Part shown: positions 44,762 through 54,082 of the stretch, piece by piece | How positions within the stretch are numbered: the first letter of the stretch is position 1 | Layout of the letters: every line of letters begins with the position of its first letter | Assembly: GCA_030035585.1 (NCBI GenBank) | Contig: CM057468.1 | Location: 50,836,145-50,900,144 of the forward strand | DNA from: Dugong dugon | Lineage: Eukaryota; Chordata; Mammalia; Sirenia; Dugongidae | Direction of reading: 5' to 3' | Length of the DNA stretch: 64,000 nucleotides | The notes under the pieces: model-generated | What the model saw: only the letters and a program-made list of their open reading frames with translations | The model's database searches: none | What the model was told of the DNA's origin: nothing | Position numbers and translations under genes: made by a program

Positions 44762-44809
44762 CAGGATGCATTATCTCTGTAGATCGCTTTGGATAAGATT
44801 TGTAAGGCT

Positions 44810-45034
44810 AAAACAAAAACAAGAACCCAAACCAGCTGCCATTGAGTTGATTCTGACTCACGATAATCCCATGTGTTGAAGATTAGAACTGTACTCCACA
44901 GGGTTATCATTGGCTGTGACATTTCAGAAGCGCATTACCAGGCCTTTCTTCCAAGACACCTCCAGGTGGGTTTGAACTACCAGTCTTTTGATTAGTAGTC
45001 AAGTGCTTAATCATTTGCACCACCCAGGGACTCC
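44810..45034 (-). mobile_element. AfroSINE, antisense (gagtccc subtype)
   Basis: 'ccaaaccagctgccattgag', 'cccatgtgttgaagattaga', 'cacctccaggtgggtttgaa', 'ttgcaccacccagggactcc'. tttgtaaggcta / tctgtaagatta may be the TSD. Confidence 0.9.
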
Positions 45035-45039
45035 TCTGT

Positions 45040-45287
45040 AAGATTACAGCCATTGAAAAGCCTAGTCAAAAGGCCAGAAAGAGGCAGCTTAGCAAGATAA
45101 AAACTTTTAGATAATAAACCTTGTACTCAGGCTGAGAATCACAGAAAAAAAAAACTGTGTCTTCACTCCCACCCACACAAGAAAAGACCAAGTGGGGAAC
45201 CTAGACTTTCACCTTGCAGGGTTGTAGTGATGAGGCATCTGACATACCAGCTGAGGTGGCTTCGGAAAAGGCCAAGTAAGGAGATAT
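45040..45287 (+). mobile_element. L1M-type 5' fragment (homologous to 26320-26530)
   Basis: 'ccagaaagaggcagcttagc', 'agtggggaacctagactttc' and 'ggccaagtaaggagatatg' parallel 26336-26520. Ends where Tigger sequence begins. Confidence 0.6.
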
Positions 45288-45419
45288 GATTTCATATGCA
45301 TATAACCTATGCACATCCTCCTGTATACTTTAAACCATCTCTAAATTACTTACAATACTAGATACAATGTAAATGCTATGTAAATAGTTGTTTCATCACA
45401 AGTGAAGGCTTGGAAGGTA

Positions 45420-45650
45420 GCCCTTCTCTTCTGTGAGTTTCTTGAGCCCTTCTGGGAACGCTGTTGTTGCCCGGGCAGTAGCTGATGCTGATTCGTCCAT
45501 GATCTTGAAGTTCTTGAGGCTGTAGCGCTTTACAGAACTAGCCGGTCAGCCCTTTCTAGCCTTAAACTACTTCCTCTTGCTCTCATCAACCCCCTCACGC
45601 TTAGCCTTGAGGGATTGCTTTGACCACTCAATGGCCTTTTAGGAGCCTTT
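45420..45650 (-). pseudogene. Tigger-type transposase remnant
   Basis: Minus-strand translation of about 45420-45530 gives a stretch reading NFKIMDESASATARATTAF followed by PEGLKKLTEEKGYLPS, resembling the pogo/Tigger DDE transposase stretch (..ASA.A.AA..P..L..II.EKGY.P..) that precedes the first catalytic Asp. Stops and the adjoining L1 insertion break the frame, and the catalytic triad is not present. It lies between recognisable Tigger1/MER2 end sequences, which supports the call. No processed gene fits better. Confidence 0.6.
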
Positions 45651-45651
45651 T

Positions 45652-46084
45652 TTTTTTTTTGTAGTGATTTTTTTTTTTTTTTTAATTGTACTTCAGGTGA
45701 AGGTTTACAGAACAATTAGTTTCTCATGAAACAGTAGTACACACATTGTTCTATGACATTGGTTAACAACCCCACAACATGTCAACTCTCTCCCTTCTCA
45801 ACCTTTTTTTTTTTTTTTTTTTTGGTGAAAATACACATAGCCAAGGATACACCATTTCAAAAATTTCTACATGCACAGTTCAGTGACATTGACTACGCTC
45901 TTCCAATTGTGCGGCTATTGTCACTTTAGATGAAGGCTTACAGGACAAAATCATTTCTCATTAGACAGTTAGTACACATGTTGCCCTATGACAGTGGTTA
46001 CAACCTCACAACACATCAACGCTGTCCTTCCTCAACCTTGGGTTCCCCATCCCCAGCTTTCCTGTCCCCTTCTGCCTTCTAGGA
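45652..46084 (-). mobile_element. L1 composite 3' tail, antisense, inserted in Tigger
   Basis: Two poly-T runs each introduce a different tail module: 'cttcaggtgaaggtttacag' (about 45692), then 'ggtgaaaatacacatagcca' (about 45825), then 'gatgaaggcttacaggacaa' (about 45928). This is the same order as in 541-1060. Flanked by ttttaggagcc (45638-45648) and ttctaggagcc (46077-46087). Confidence 0.85.
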
Positions 46085-46377
46085 GCCGTTTTTTCACAGA
46101 GACAAAGCGTGCACACAACACAAGGAGCGACTGAATGAGATGCGAGGCAAACATTGCTCAAACAATGAGTGCTGGAGAGAGACTGAGGAGCTGCGAAAGA
46201 GCAGGAGGCTACAGCAGGGGATGTTACACATCACTTCATTTGCATGGATTCTGCATAGTGCTTGGTGCCCAGCAAATTCTAGTTTTACTTTTTGGAACTT
46301 CTTTTTTCTGAATATTTTCAATTTGTGGTTGGTTGAATCCATGGATACAGAACCTATGGATACGGAGGACCAAATGT

Positions 46378-46570
46378 ATACCAGCTGCTGTCAAGTAAAT
46401 TCTGACTCATAGGGACCCTATAGGATGGAGTAGAACTGCCCCATAGGGTTTCCAAGGCTGTAATCTTTATAGAAGCATGCTGCCACATCTTTCTCCTACG
46501 GAGCAGCTGGTGGGTTCTAACGTTTTGATTAGCAGCTGATTGCTTCATCACTGCACCACCGGCACTCCTT
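46378..46570 (-). mobile_element. AfroSINE, antisense (gagccc subtype)
   Basis: 'ccagctgctgtcaagtaaat', 'cctataggatggagtagaac', 'ctgccacatctttctcctac', 'actgcaccaccggcactcct'. Abuts the Tigger end. Confidence 0.92.
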
Positions 46571-46632
46571 ACGAAGAAGATATATAGATGTCAAATAAGC
46601 ACATGAAAAGGTGTTCAGCCTCATTAGCCACT

Positions 46633-46835
46633 GCTGTTGTGGGTTGCCATCGAGTTGATGCCAACTCATGGAGACACTATGTATGCAGAGTAGAACTGCT
46701 CCATAGGGTTTTCAAGGCTGTGACCTTTTGGAAGTAGATGGCCAAGCCTGTCTTCTAAGATGCCTCTGAGTGGATTTGAACCGCCAACTTTTCAGCCAGT
46801 AGTTGAACGTTTAACCATTTGCACCACCCAGAGAC
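46633..46835 (-). mobile_element. AfroSINE in L1M, 11-bp TSD
   Basis: 'gggttgccatcgagttgatg', 'gtatgcagagtagaactgct', 'gcctctgagtggatttgaac', 'ttgcaccacccagag'. TSD cattagccact at 46622-46632 and 46836-46846. Confidence 0.95.
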
Positions 46836-46885
46836 CATTAGCCACTAGAGAAATGCAAACTAAGGGTACAATGAGATATCACTAC

Positions 46886-47378
46886 TGTAATGGATTGAAT
46901 TGGGACCTCCGAAAATATGTGTCAACTTGGTTAGGCCTTGATTCCCAGTATTGTGCAGTTGTCCTCCATTTGTGATTGCAATTTTATGTTAAAGAAGATT
47001 ACTGTGGAATTGTAACACCCTTACCCAGGTCACATCCCTGATCCAATGTAAAGAGTTTCCCTGGGGTGTGGCCTGCACCACCTTTTACATCTCAAGAGAT
47101 AAAAAAGAAAAAGAAGCAAGCAGAGAGGGGAGACCTCATACCACCAAGAAAGTGCCAGGAGCAGAGGGCGTCCTTTGGACCTGGGGTTCCTGCATGGAGA
47201 AGCTCCTAGTCTGGGGGAACATCGATGAGAAGGTTGACAGAGAGAGAAAGCTTTCCCCTGGAGCTAACACCCTGAATTTGGACTTTTGGCCTACTTTACT
47301 GTGAGGAAATAAACTTCTCTTTGTTAAAACCATCCACTTGCGGTATTTCTATTATAGCAGCACTAGATGACTAAGTCA
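46886..47378 (+). mobile_element. MaLR-like solo LTR, 493 bp, 5-bp TSD
   Basis: Starts tgtaatggattgaattggga, ends 'agcactagatgactaagtca' (TG..CA). TSD actac at 46881-46885 and 47379-47383. It interrupts the L1 phrase 'gatatcactac/acacctattag'. A poly-A signal-like aataaa sits at 47308-47313. Confidence 0.92.
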
Positions 47379-47836
47379 ACTACACACCTATTAGAATGGC
47401 TACAATAAAAAATAGTAACAACACCAAATGTTGGTGATGAAAGGGAGAAACTGGATCGCTCATACCTTGCTGGTGGAAATGGAAAATTATACAGTCAGTC
47501 TGGAAAACAGTTTGGCAGTTCCTTAAAAACGAAACATGCAACTACCATACAACCTAGCAATTGTACTGTGGGCATTTATCCCAGGGAAATGAAAACTTAC
47601 ATTCACACAAAAACTTATACCCAAATGTCTGTAACAATTTTATTCATTGTAGTCCCATATTGGAAACCATCCAGATGTCCCTCAATAAGTGAATGGTTAA
47701 ACAAACTGTGGTATTTCCATACCATGGAATAGTCCTCAGCAATAAAAAGGAACAAACTATTGGTACACCCAACAACATAGATGAATCTCCAGAGAATCAC
47801 ACTGAATGAAAACAGCCGGTCCCAAAAGATTACATA

Positions 47837-48137
47837 CAGGTAGTCCCCGACTTATAATGGTTCCATTTCTATGACTCTGTCGTAAGTCAGTTCTGATGTA
47901 AGTCAAATACCTTTTTTTTTTAGTTTTCATTATTATTGTCTTTTATTATCAGTATCTTTATGAATCTATCTTTGAACATCTGTGAGTGAACATCTGAGAA
48001 TGATAACATCAGCAGATTACGTGCTGCAACACTGTATGTAGTACATGTTACTCACTATAAGACATACAGAAAAAGAAAAGAGGGTCATCAGTGTGGTTCA
48101 TTGTAACACAAATATGTCGTAAGTCGAGGGCTACCTG
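47837..48137. mobile_element. TA-flanked MITE (Tc1/mariner, Tigger-like), 301 bp
   Basis: Inverted ends caggtagtccccgacttata.. and ..cgtaagtcgagggctacctg are flanked by TA on both sides (47835-47836, 48138-48139), the TcMar signature. No ORF, so non-autonomous. It interrupts the L1M text 'gattacata..ctgtatgattt'. Confidence 0.85.
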
Positions 48138-48211
48138 TACTGTATGATTTCATTTAGACAACATTCTTGAAATGACGAAATGCAGAACAGGTTAGTGGTT
48201 GCCAGGGGTTA

Positions 48212-48416
48212 AGGAAGGAGCCCTGGTGGTGCAACGGTTAAGCACCCGGCTGCTAACTAAAAGGTTAGCGGTTCAAACCCACCAGCTGCTCCACAGGAGA
48301 AAGAAGTGGCAGTCTGCTTCTGTAAAGATTATAGCCTTGGAAACTGTACAGAGCAGTTCTATTTGTTCTGTAGGGTCTCTATGAGTCAGAATTGATTCCA
48401 CAGCACCTAACAACAA
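48212..48416 (+). mobile_element. AfroSINE (gagccc subtype) with RTE-like tail
   Basis: 'aaggagccctggtggtgcaa', 'gttagcggttcaaacccacc', 'gtggcagtctgcttctgtaa', 'cagcacctaacaacaa'. Sits in the L1M 3' UTR. Confidence 0.94.
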
Positions 48417-48540
48417 ATTGTACTATACTTTCAAAAGATATCACCATGGGGGGAAACCGGGTAAACGGTACACAGGATTTCTTTGTATTATTACAAATGC
48501 ATGTGAATCTACAATGATCTCAAAATAAAATTAATTTAAC

Positions 48541-48839
48541 TAAGTGTGTCCTTGAAGTGCTGATACTATGTAATGTTAATGCTACTATATGAAAAAGAAT
48601 CTCTGTGATCAAATAAATATGGCAAGCATTAGGATGAACAAAGCTACCCAGGTTTCTTTCCCATAGGACTCCTCAGAACCATGTATTTGCATATTCTGTC
48701 ATACATAATGTTGCCTAATGTTGGAAGACTTCCCAATAAGGCTGTTGTGAGGATTAAATGTGATGCCCCATGTAAAGCGGTTAGTATATAATACCATAAT
48801 AATACCATATACCATAATAATATCATAAATGTTAGGATA
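48541..48839. other. Unassigned interval
   Basis: Includes a short imperfect tandem 'ataccataataataccatat' near 48788-48820. No gene. Confidence 0.45.
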
Positions 48840-49015
48840 ATCAGTATTATTATTTCATTTACTCTTTACCACAACCCTATCACATTGGTGTTATTACATT
48901 AATTTTAAAATAGGGAAATTAAGGCTCAGAGAAGTTAAATAATTTGTCCAAAAGGATCCAGCTGGTAAGAAACAGGCCCAGGATTTGATCTCAGACCTGA
49001 CAGTCAAACATTTGG
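48840..49015 (-). mobile_element. MIR SINE, antisense
   Basis: 'tttactctttaccacaaccc', 'attaaggctcagagaagtta', 'aagaaacaggcccaggattt', 'gatctcagacctgac'. Confidence 0.82.
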
Positions 49016-49279
49016 TGTTAATTCTGATGCAATATTTGCTCAAAAATCATGATTAAAACAAACTCCAAAACTAAAAATTAAAAGGTAAGAGTCAAACTAG
49101 GAAAATATTTACAACTACATAACATTAAAAGAGTTTCATTTATTACAATATAAAGAGCTTTTGTAAATCAATAATAAAACTTCTGATATAACAATGACAA
49201 AATATCAACATGCCAAATCAGAATAATAAAAATGTAAGTGACCAAAGAACACCAAAAAGTGTTCAAGCTCAAACTGTAT

Positions 49280-49680
49280 CAAAGAACTGCAAATAAAATT
49301 TTTTAAATGAAAATTGTCTCTAATTTTTTTAACCAAGTTAATAAATGCTTACATTCACTCATATACTGGTTGTGGTGAAAGAGGCACTTTCAAACAGCTG
49401 TTGTCTTTACAAGCATAACTTTGGTGGCAGGTGATTTGCCATAAAATTCTTGTATATCCTTTGACCTAGTTATTTAACTTCTGGGAATTAATAAAGGTAG
49501 TTACAAATTTTAAAATGAATTAGATACCAAAACAAAGATTTATGTTCAGGAATGTTTATCACAGCATTGTATATGAGCAAAAAATGTGAGAAAATGGTTA
49601 AAAATTATGGGACATTCATGGAATGTTCTACAGTCATTTAGAATCATGTTTCAGAAAAGTAATTATGTGGGAAAATGCAT
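49280..49680 (+). mobile_element. Old L1 (L1M) ORF2 3' fragment
   Basis: 'tatcctttgacctagttatt', 'acttctgggaattaataaag' and 'catggaatgttctacagtca' match the sense of L1 ORF2's last part, diverged. Confidence 0.65.
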
Positions 49681-49687
49681 ACGATAT

Positions 49688-50565
49688 TGCAGTGCAATAA
49701 ATTACTTAATATGGCCCTTCTAGTCATGGTCTTTGTGACTCATGCACAACAATTGGGTGGGACTATGCAAATAAGGTATCTGCAACCTGTGATGGTTGGT
49801 TTTGTGTCAGCTTGGCAAGGCCATGATTCCCAGCATTGCATGGTTATCCTCCATTTTGTGATCTGATGTAATTATGCTAATTATCCCCCATTTTATGTGT
49901 TGTAAATCCTAACCTCTATGTGTTAATGAGGCAGGATTAGTGTGGGGATGTATCTTGAGTCACAGCCTTGCAGGAGGGTGTGACTCAGGTCCCACCCTTA
50001 CTCAAGTTATACCCTTCCCTGGGGTGTGGCCTGCATCCAATGTATATATGTAGGTGCTCTGGAGGGGTTCTTTCTCTCTCTCCCCGTCATTTTGGATCCT
50101 GTGTCTCATTTATCACTGTCTTACCTCTGGTTCTTGGGACTTGAGCCAGTGACTGGCTGTCTGACTTGCCAATTCTGGCAGCCTATCATCTGACCTGATT
50201 CACCAGCTTCCGCAGCCTTGTGAGCCAGAAGCCTGTGGTCTGACCTGCTGGCTTGGACTTGTCAGCTCTTGCAGCTATGTGGGTTGTGAGAAGCCTATGC
50301 CTGACCCACGGATTTGGGATTTGCCAGCCTTCACAACCCCATGAGCCATTTCCTTGATAAGACTCATGAATTCTGTGAAATGTTGAAGTGAATTACAGAA
50401 CCCAAAGACAGGAGGGAGAAGAGAGGAGGAGTAGTTGATGTTAGACACAATGGAGTGTACAGCAATTTGGAAAAGCTGGACATTTGGGACATCTTTAACC
50501 TCCATCTTATAGGAACCAGCTTTGTGCCGATCCTTATAAAATAAATTATTCATTTAGATACATTA
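49688..50565 (+). mobile_element. LTR-like repeat, copy B (about 0.88 kb)
   Basis: Full-length partner of 3235-4060, same strand. 'tgcagtgcaataaattactt' start, 'tgactcatgcacaac', 'gttaatgaggcaggattagt', 'ggatttgggatttgccagcc', 'ggaaccagctttgtgccgat' end. Slightly longer in the middle because it keeps an extra 'gccatgattcccagcattgc' block. Confidence 0.65.
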
Positions 50566-50582
50566 AATGAAAAAGACAGTGT

Positions 50583-51130
50583 CTTAGGCTGGGTTCTCTA
50601 GAGAAGCAGAACCAGTAAAGCCTATAAATATATGTATAGAGAGATTTATATCAAGGAAATGGCTCACACAGTTGTAGAAGCTGGAACATCCCAAGTCTGT
50701 GGGTCAGGATAGAGGCTTCTCCTGATTCATGTAGTCACAGGGGCAGGTGAACCCAAGATTTGCAGATCAGAGAGCAGGGCTCTTGCTCACAGGCTGCAAA
50801 GATCAATGAATCCCAAGATCAGCAGCCAAGACTGCAGGTAAGCTGCTAGCTCAAGTCCCAAGAACTGGAGGTCAGATGAACAGGAGCCAGCTGCAGGATC
50901 CAGAAGGAACAAAAGCCCACAAGCTTTGCCAGAATATCCACTTATATTCAATGCAGGCCACACACTCAAGGAAACTCGCTTTCAACTGATTGGCTACTCA
51001 CAGCAGATCCCATCACGGGGGTGATCAGATTGTATTGAATCTCATCATGGAAGTGATCACAACATTATACGACTACCAAACCACTGAGAATCATGGCCCA
51101 GCCAAGTAGACACACAACCTTAACCATCAC
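50583..51130 (-). mobile_element. ERVL-type LTR-like repeat, antisense
   Basis: 'cttaggctgggttctctaga', 'atatcaaggaaatggctcac', 'cagctgcaggatccagaagg', ending 'cttaaccatcac': the reverse of a mammal-wide repeat that starts 'gtgatggtta' and ends 'tctctagagaaccc'. Family name not certain. Confidence 0.6.
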
Positions 51131-51894
51131 AAACAGTAAAACCCTAATTTTATAAAAGTAAATTATGTACATGCACATATAAAAAAAGTTAAAGAAAATA
51201 CATCAAAAGGTCAAAAGTGCCTCTCTCTGTGCTGAAGACACCATGAATGATGTTTATTTTCTTAATTGTAATTTTCAAAAATTTTATAATAATAACTCAG
51301 GGAAAAAACAGCAATGATCTACTTCCCACAGTTGTTTAAACTGAAAACTTTCATGATGGGAATATTATCAAGTCCATGTTTTAATCGATACCTTATAGTT
51401 GGAGCCTGAAACACTCCAAAGAAGAGTTGGAAGAACTCATGTGTCAGAGTGCTATGTTCCCAGGGTGATGTTGGAGGAGAGGGGTGGAAAAAGAAAGGAG
51501 GACATCAGCAGAAATTCTCCCCGAAGAAGCTGATATTAGTCAGCAGCCAGGGTGAAATGTGATCGGACCTGGGTTTGGCTCCACCCCATACATGCCTCCC
51601 CACCTCTTTCTGTTCACTTTTCTGCTGACAGATTCTCGAAGTACATGAACACCAGGTTAGATGTGTGTGTTGAATACCAAGTGACTATCGGTTTTTTTGC
51701 CAATTTGTTGTGCATAGTAATAATAAAATACAACAGTATTGACAACACTATTTCACAGCTAGCATACACCTTTAGCCACATCAGCCATAATTCAGATCCT
51801 TTGAAGTGTAAAGATGCTGTGTCTTTTTAATCTTCTGTGTAAATTGCCCAGTACATTGAGTGCATAACAGATTATTCATTGACTGGGTGCTTAA
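51131..51894. other. Unassigned interval
   Basis: No recognised repeat. Frame 51552-51830 (92 codons) has no motif. Confidence 0.4.
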
Positions 51895-52715
51895 GAGCCT
51901 CTCAAAGCTAACTTGTCTACAGATCCGTTGGTTCTTCTGCCAGATCTATCCTTCTCTCCAGTCTTCACCATCTCAGTAAAAGACACAACAATGAACCATT
52001 TTCTTAACCCCTAACCTAGAGGTTGTTCTTGCTTCCTTGCTTTCCCTCACTGCTGAAATCTCCTGGTATCAGCTCTGCTTCCAAAATAGATCCTGAATTC
52101 ATCCACTTCTTTCTATCTCCACTATAACCCCTTAGTCCAAGCTGTCATTTGGACTATTACAATTTTTCCTTCTAACAGGCCTCCCTCCTTCCACTCCTGT
52201 CCCTAAGAGCCTGTTCTCCATCTGGCAACCAAAGTGATCTTTTGCTTAAAGCCCATCAATGGCTTCCTATAACACTTAGAATAAATCCGAACTCCTTACT
52301 TGGCCGCAGGGTCCTACCTGATCTGACCATGTGGAGCTGATTTCACCATGTACCGTTCTCTCTGCCAAGCCTGACACTTCTGGAGTCTTCTTACCATTCC
52401 CCAATGAGGACAAGCTTATTCCTACCATGGGGCCTTTCTTCTACCTCTTCTTTCTTGTCATTCATACCTTAGTTCAAATGCTACCTCTTCATCAATCACC
52501 TTCATTAGTTACTCAATTTAAGGTTGCTGTCTACCACTTGGCCCTGTTTTATTTGCTTCATAGTGCTTACTATTCTTCAATATTATCTTCTTTATTTTTT
52601 AATGTCTACATCTCTTAACTAGAATGTAATTCCCACGAAGCAGGTAGGAAGCTGGTCTGTCTTGTATCCTACACCCCTAGAATAATATCCGGCAGATAAA
52701 ATATTTACTGAATGA
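51895..52715 (+). mobile_element. L2 LINE 3' part, sense
   Basis: 'ttggactattacaatttttc', 'ctaacaggcctccctccttc', 'agcccatcaatggcttccta', 'gtcctacctgatctgaccat' and terminal 'tatttactgaatgaac' run in L2 order over 0.8 kb, the longest sense L2 in the window. Confidence 0.85.
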
Positions 52716-52740
52716 ACAACTACTGTATTTAATCATATGT

Positions 52741-53323
52741 GGTTGTTGTTGTTAGGTGCCCTAGAGTCAGTTCTGACTCATAGCGACCCTATGTACAACA
52801 GAATGAAACTCTGTCCGGTCCTGTGACATCCTCATGATCGTTGTTATGCTTGAGCCCATTGTTGCGGCCATTGTGTCAATCCATCTCATTGAGGGTCTTT
52901 CTCTTTTTCACTGACCCTCTACTTTACCAAGTATGATGTCCTTCTCCAGGGACTGATGTCTCCTGATAACATGTCCAAAGTATGTGAGACGAAGTCTCGC
53001 CATCCTTGCTTCTAAGGAGCACTCTGGCTGTAGTTCTTCCAAGACAGATTTGTTCGTTCTTTTGGCAGTCCATAGTATATCCAATATTCTTCATCAACAC
53101 CATAATTCAAAGGTGTCAATTCTTCGGTATTCCTTATTCATTGTCCAGCTTTCACATGCATATGAGGTGATTGAAAACACTATGGCTTGGGTCAGGTGCA
53201 CATTAATCCTTAAAGTGACATCTTTACTTTTTAACATTTTAAAGAGGTCTTTTGCAGTAGATTCGCCCAGTGCAATGCATCGTTTGATTTCTTGACTGCT
53301 GCTTCCATGGGCATTCATTGTAG
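52741..53323 (-). mobile_element. RTE (BovB-like) 3' end, antisense, about 580 bp
   Basis: 'gttgttgttgttaggtgccc', 'tgtcaatccatctcattgag', 'acatgtccaaagtatgtgag', 'gattgaaaacactatggctt', 'ttgatttcttgactgctgct'. It ends at its 5' truncation point, exactly where the 53325 palindrome starts. Confidence 0.93.
53094..53318 (-). pseudogene. RTE ORF2 C-terminal remnant
   Basis: The minus-strand frame reads EIKRCIALGESTAKDLFKML, then SKDVTLRINVHL and ITSYACESWTMNKE..RRIDTFELWC. In RTE/BovB LINEs this follows the polymerase palm and includes the 'YG(C)ESWT..RRIDAFELW' signature. The frame breaks at the cysteine-tryptophan rich end (FELWC then stop) and the N-terminal endonuclease and palm are absent through 5' truncation. 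It is a dead 3' fragment. Confidence 0.88.
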
Positions 53324-53324
53324 A

Positions 53325-53526
53325 CCAAGAATAGTCTAGTAGTATTTGAAAATGCTTTTCTAAGATATATGTAATTTGCAGTGCTTATTACTCAACAGAT
53401 CAATAAGAGAATATTGATATTCTATATGATTAAATATCAATATTCTCTGATCTGTTGAGTAATAGGCACTGCAAATTGCATACGTCTTAGAAAAGCATTT
53501 TCAGACACTACTAGACTGTTCTTGGG
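53325..53526. repeat. Near-perfect palindrome: 97-bp and 93-bp arms, 11-bp loop
   Basis: The left arm 53325-53421 is the reverse complement of the right arm 53433-53525 at 86 of 93 aligned positions, plus one 4-bp gap (ataa, extra in the left arm). The loop is 53422-53432. All 7 mismatches are transitions, always A/T in the left arm versus G/C in the right-arm complement. An RNA from either strand would form a long hairpin. Confidence 0.92.
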
Positions 53527-54082
53527 ATGAAATGTATTAATATCTAAAAGCAAGTCACTTGGTCCTGAGAGGATCCCACTAAGTGCAATGGGGTGACAGA
53601 TACAAAGGAGCTGAGAGTGTGGAATAGGGGCTGGGAGCAGGGGCAAGTCCAGGGGTAGAGACTCAGATGACTGCAGGGCAAGGAAGATAATGATCCAGTC
53701 ACACAACTAATGACCATCAACAGGAGTGTGTGTTCAGTGTGCAAAGCACAGCAAAGAGTGCCGTAGAAATGGGTAATGGCTTCAGGAACAGCTGTCCATG
53801 AACTGCAGGGTTCCAGATAATCTGATAAATTGCAGGTAGAATTCTGGTTCAGGGAGAAATGGCAAGACCCCTGACACCCCAAGTTAGTAGGAATTGTATT
53901 ATGAGGCAGGTTATTAACACAGGAACTAGGATTCAAGGAATAAAAAAGGTCTCTGTTATCAGAACTGATGCTTAAGATGAAGCCTGAGTCTGGAGGTAAA
54001 GGCAGAAGCCCAGCTTTCTCCCCTGGGGCAGTCCCCAGCCAGCTAGGTTGCAGCCAAAGTGTAGGACTAGAAACAGAAGCTG
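53527..54082. other. Unassigned interval with the longest ORF of the window on the minus strand
   Basis: The minus frame 53544-54110 (188 codons) starts in L1 3' UTR antisense (MCLWSFHDL also occurs at 1661 in another L1) and runs leftward into unrecognised sequence. No domain, signal or transmembrane pattern fits. Judged a chance frame; the DNA may be an old LTR. Confidence 0.45.

Larger units (their letters stand above)
42359..44800 (-). mobile_element. L1 3' part, antisense, hosting RTE
   Basis: 3' UTR (lacking its terminal tail), then ORF2 C-terminus and polymerase-distal region. Interrupted by an RTE end at about 42676-43045: the L1 phrase 'ctgtcaaaccagt..aagtctggtc' is split. A further internal deletion lies near 44046. 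Related to 541-2622 and 28205-29268. Confidence 0.87.
45288..46377 (-). mobile_element. Tigger1/MER2-type DNA transposon, split by L1
   Basis: The left part 'gcatataacctatgcacatc..tgtaaatgctatgtaaatag' and the right end 'ttgtggttggttgaatccat..gatacggaggacc' are antisense text of the Tigger1/MER2 family; between them lies transposase-derived sequence. The L1 at 45652-46084 interrupts it. The left terminal repeat is missing. Confidence 0.75.
46573..48540 (+). mobile_element. Old L1 (L1M) ORF2 3' end and 3' UTR, multiply interrupted
   Basis: Sense text 'aaaggtgttcagcctcatta', 'gagaaatgcaaactaagggt', 'tattagaatggctacaataa', 'ccctcaataagtgaatggtt', 'aacaaactgtggtatttcca' and the 3' UTR 'tggttgccaggggttaagga..aaataaaa'. 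Insertions: AfroSINE 46633-46835, LTR 46886-47378, TA-flanked MITE 47837-48137, AfroSINE 48212-48416. Each can be removed to restore continuous L1 text. Confidence 0.88.

Noticed and set aside
45420..45650. Possible processed pseudogene of a cellular gene
   Set aside because: Flanking Tigger1/MER2 end sequences and similarity to the pogo-type transposase explain it better.
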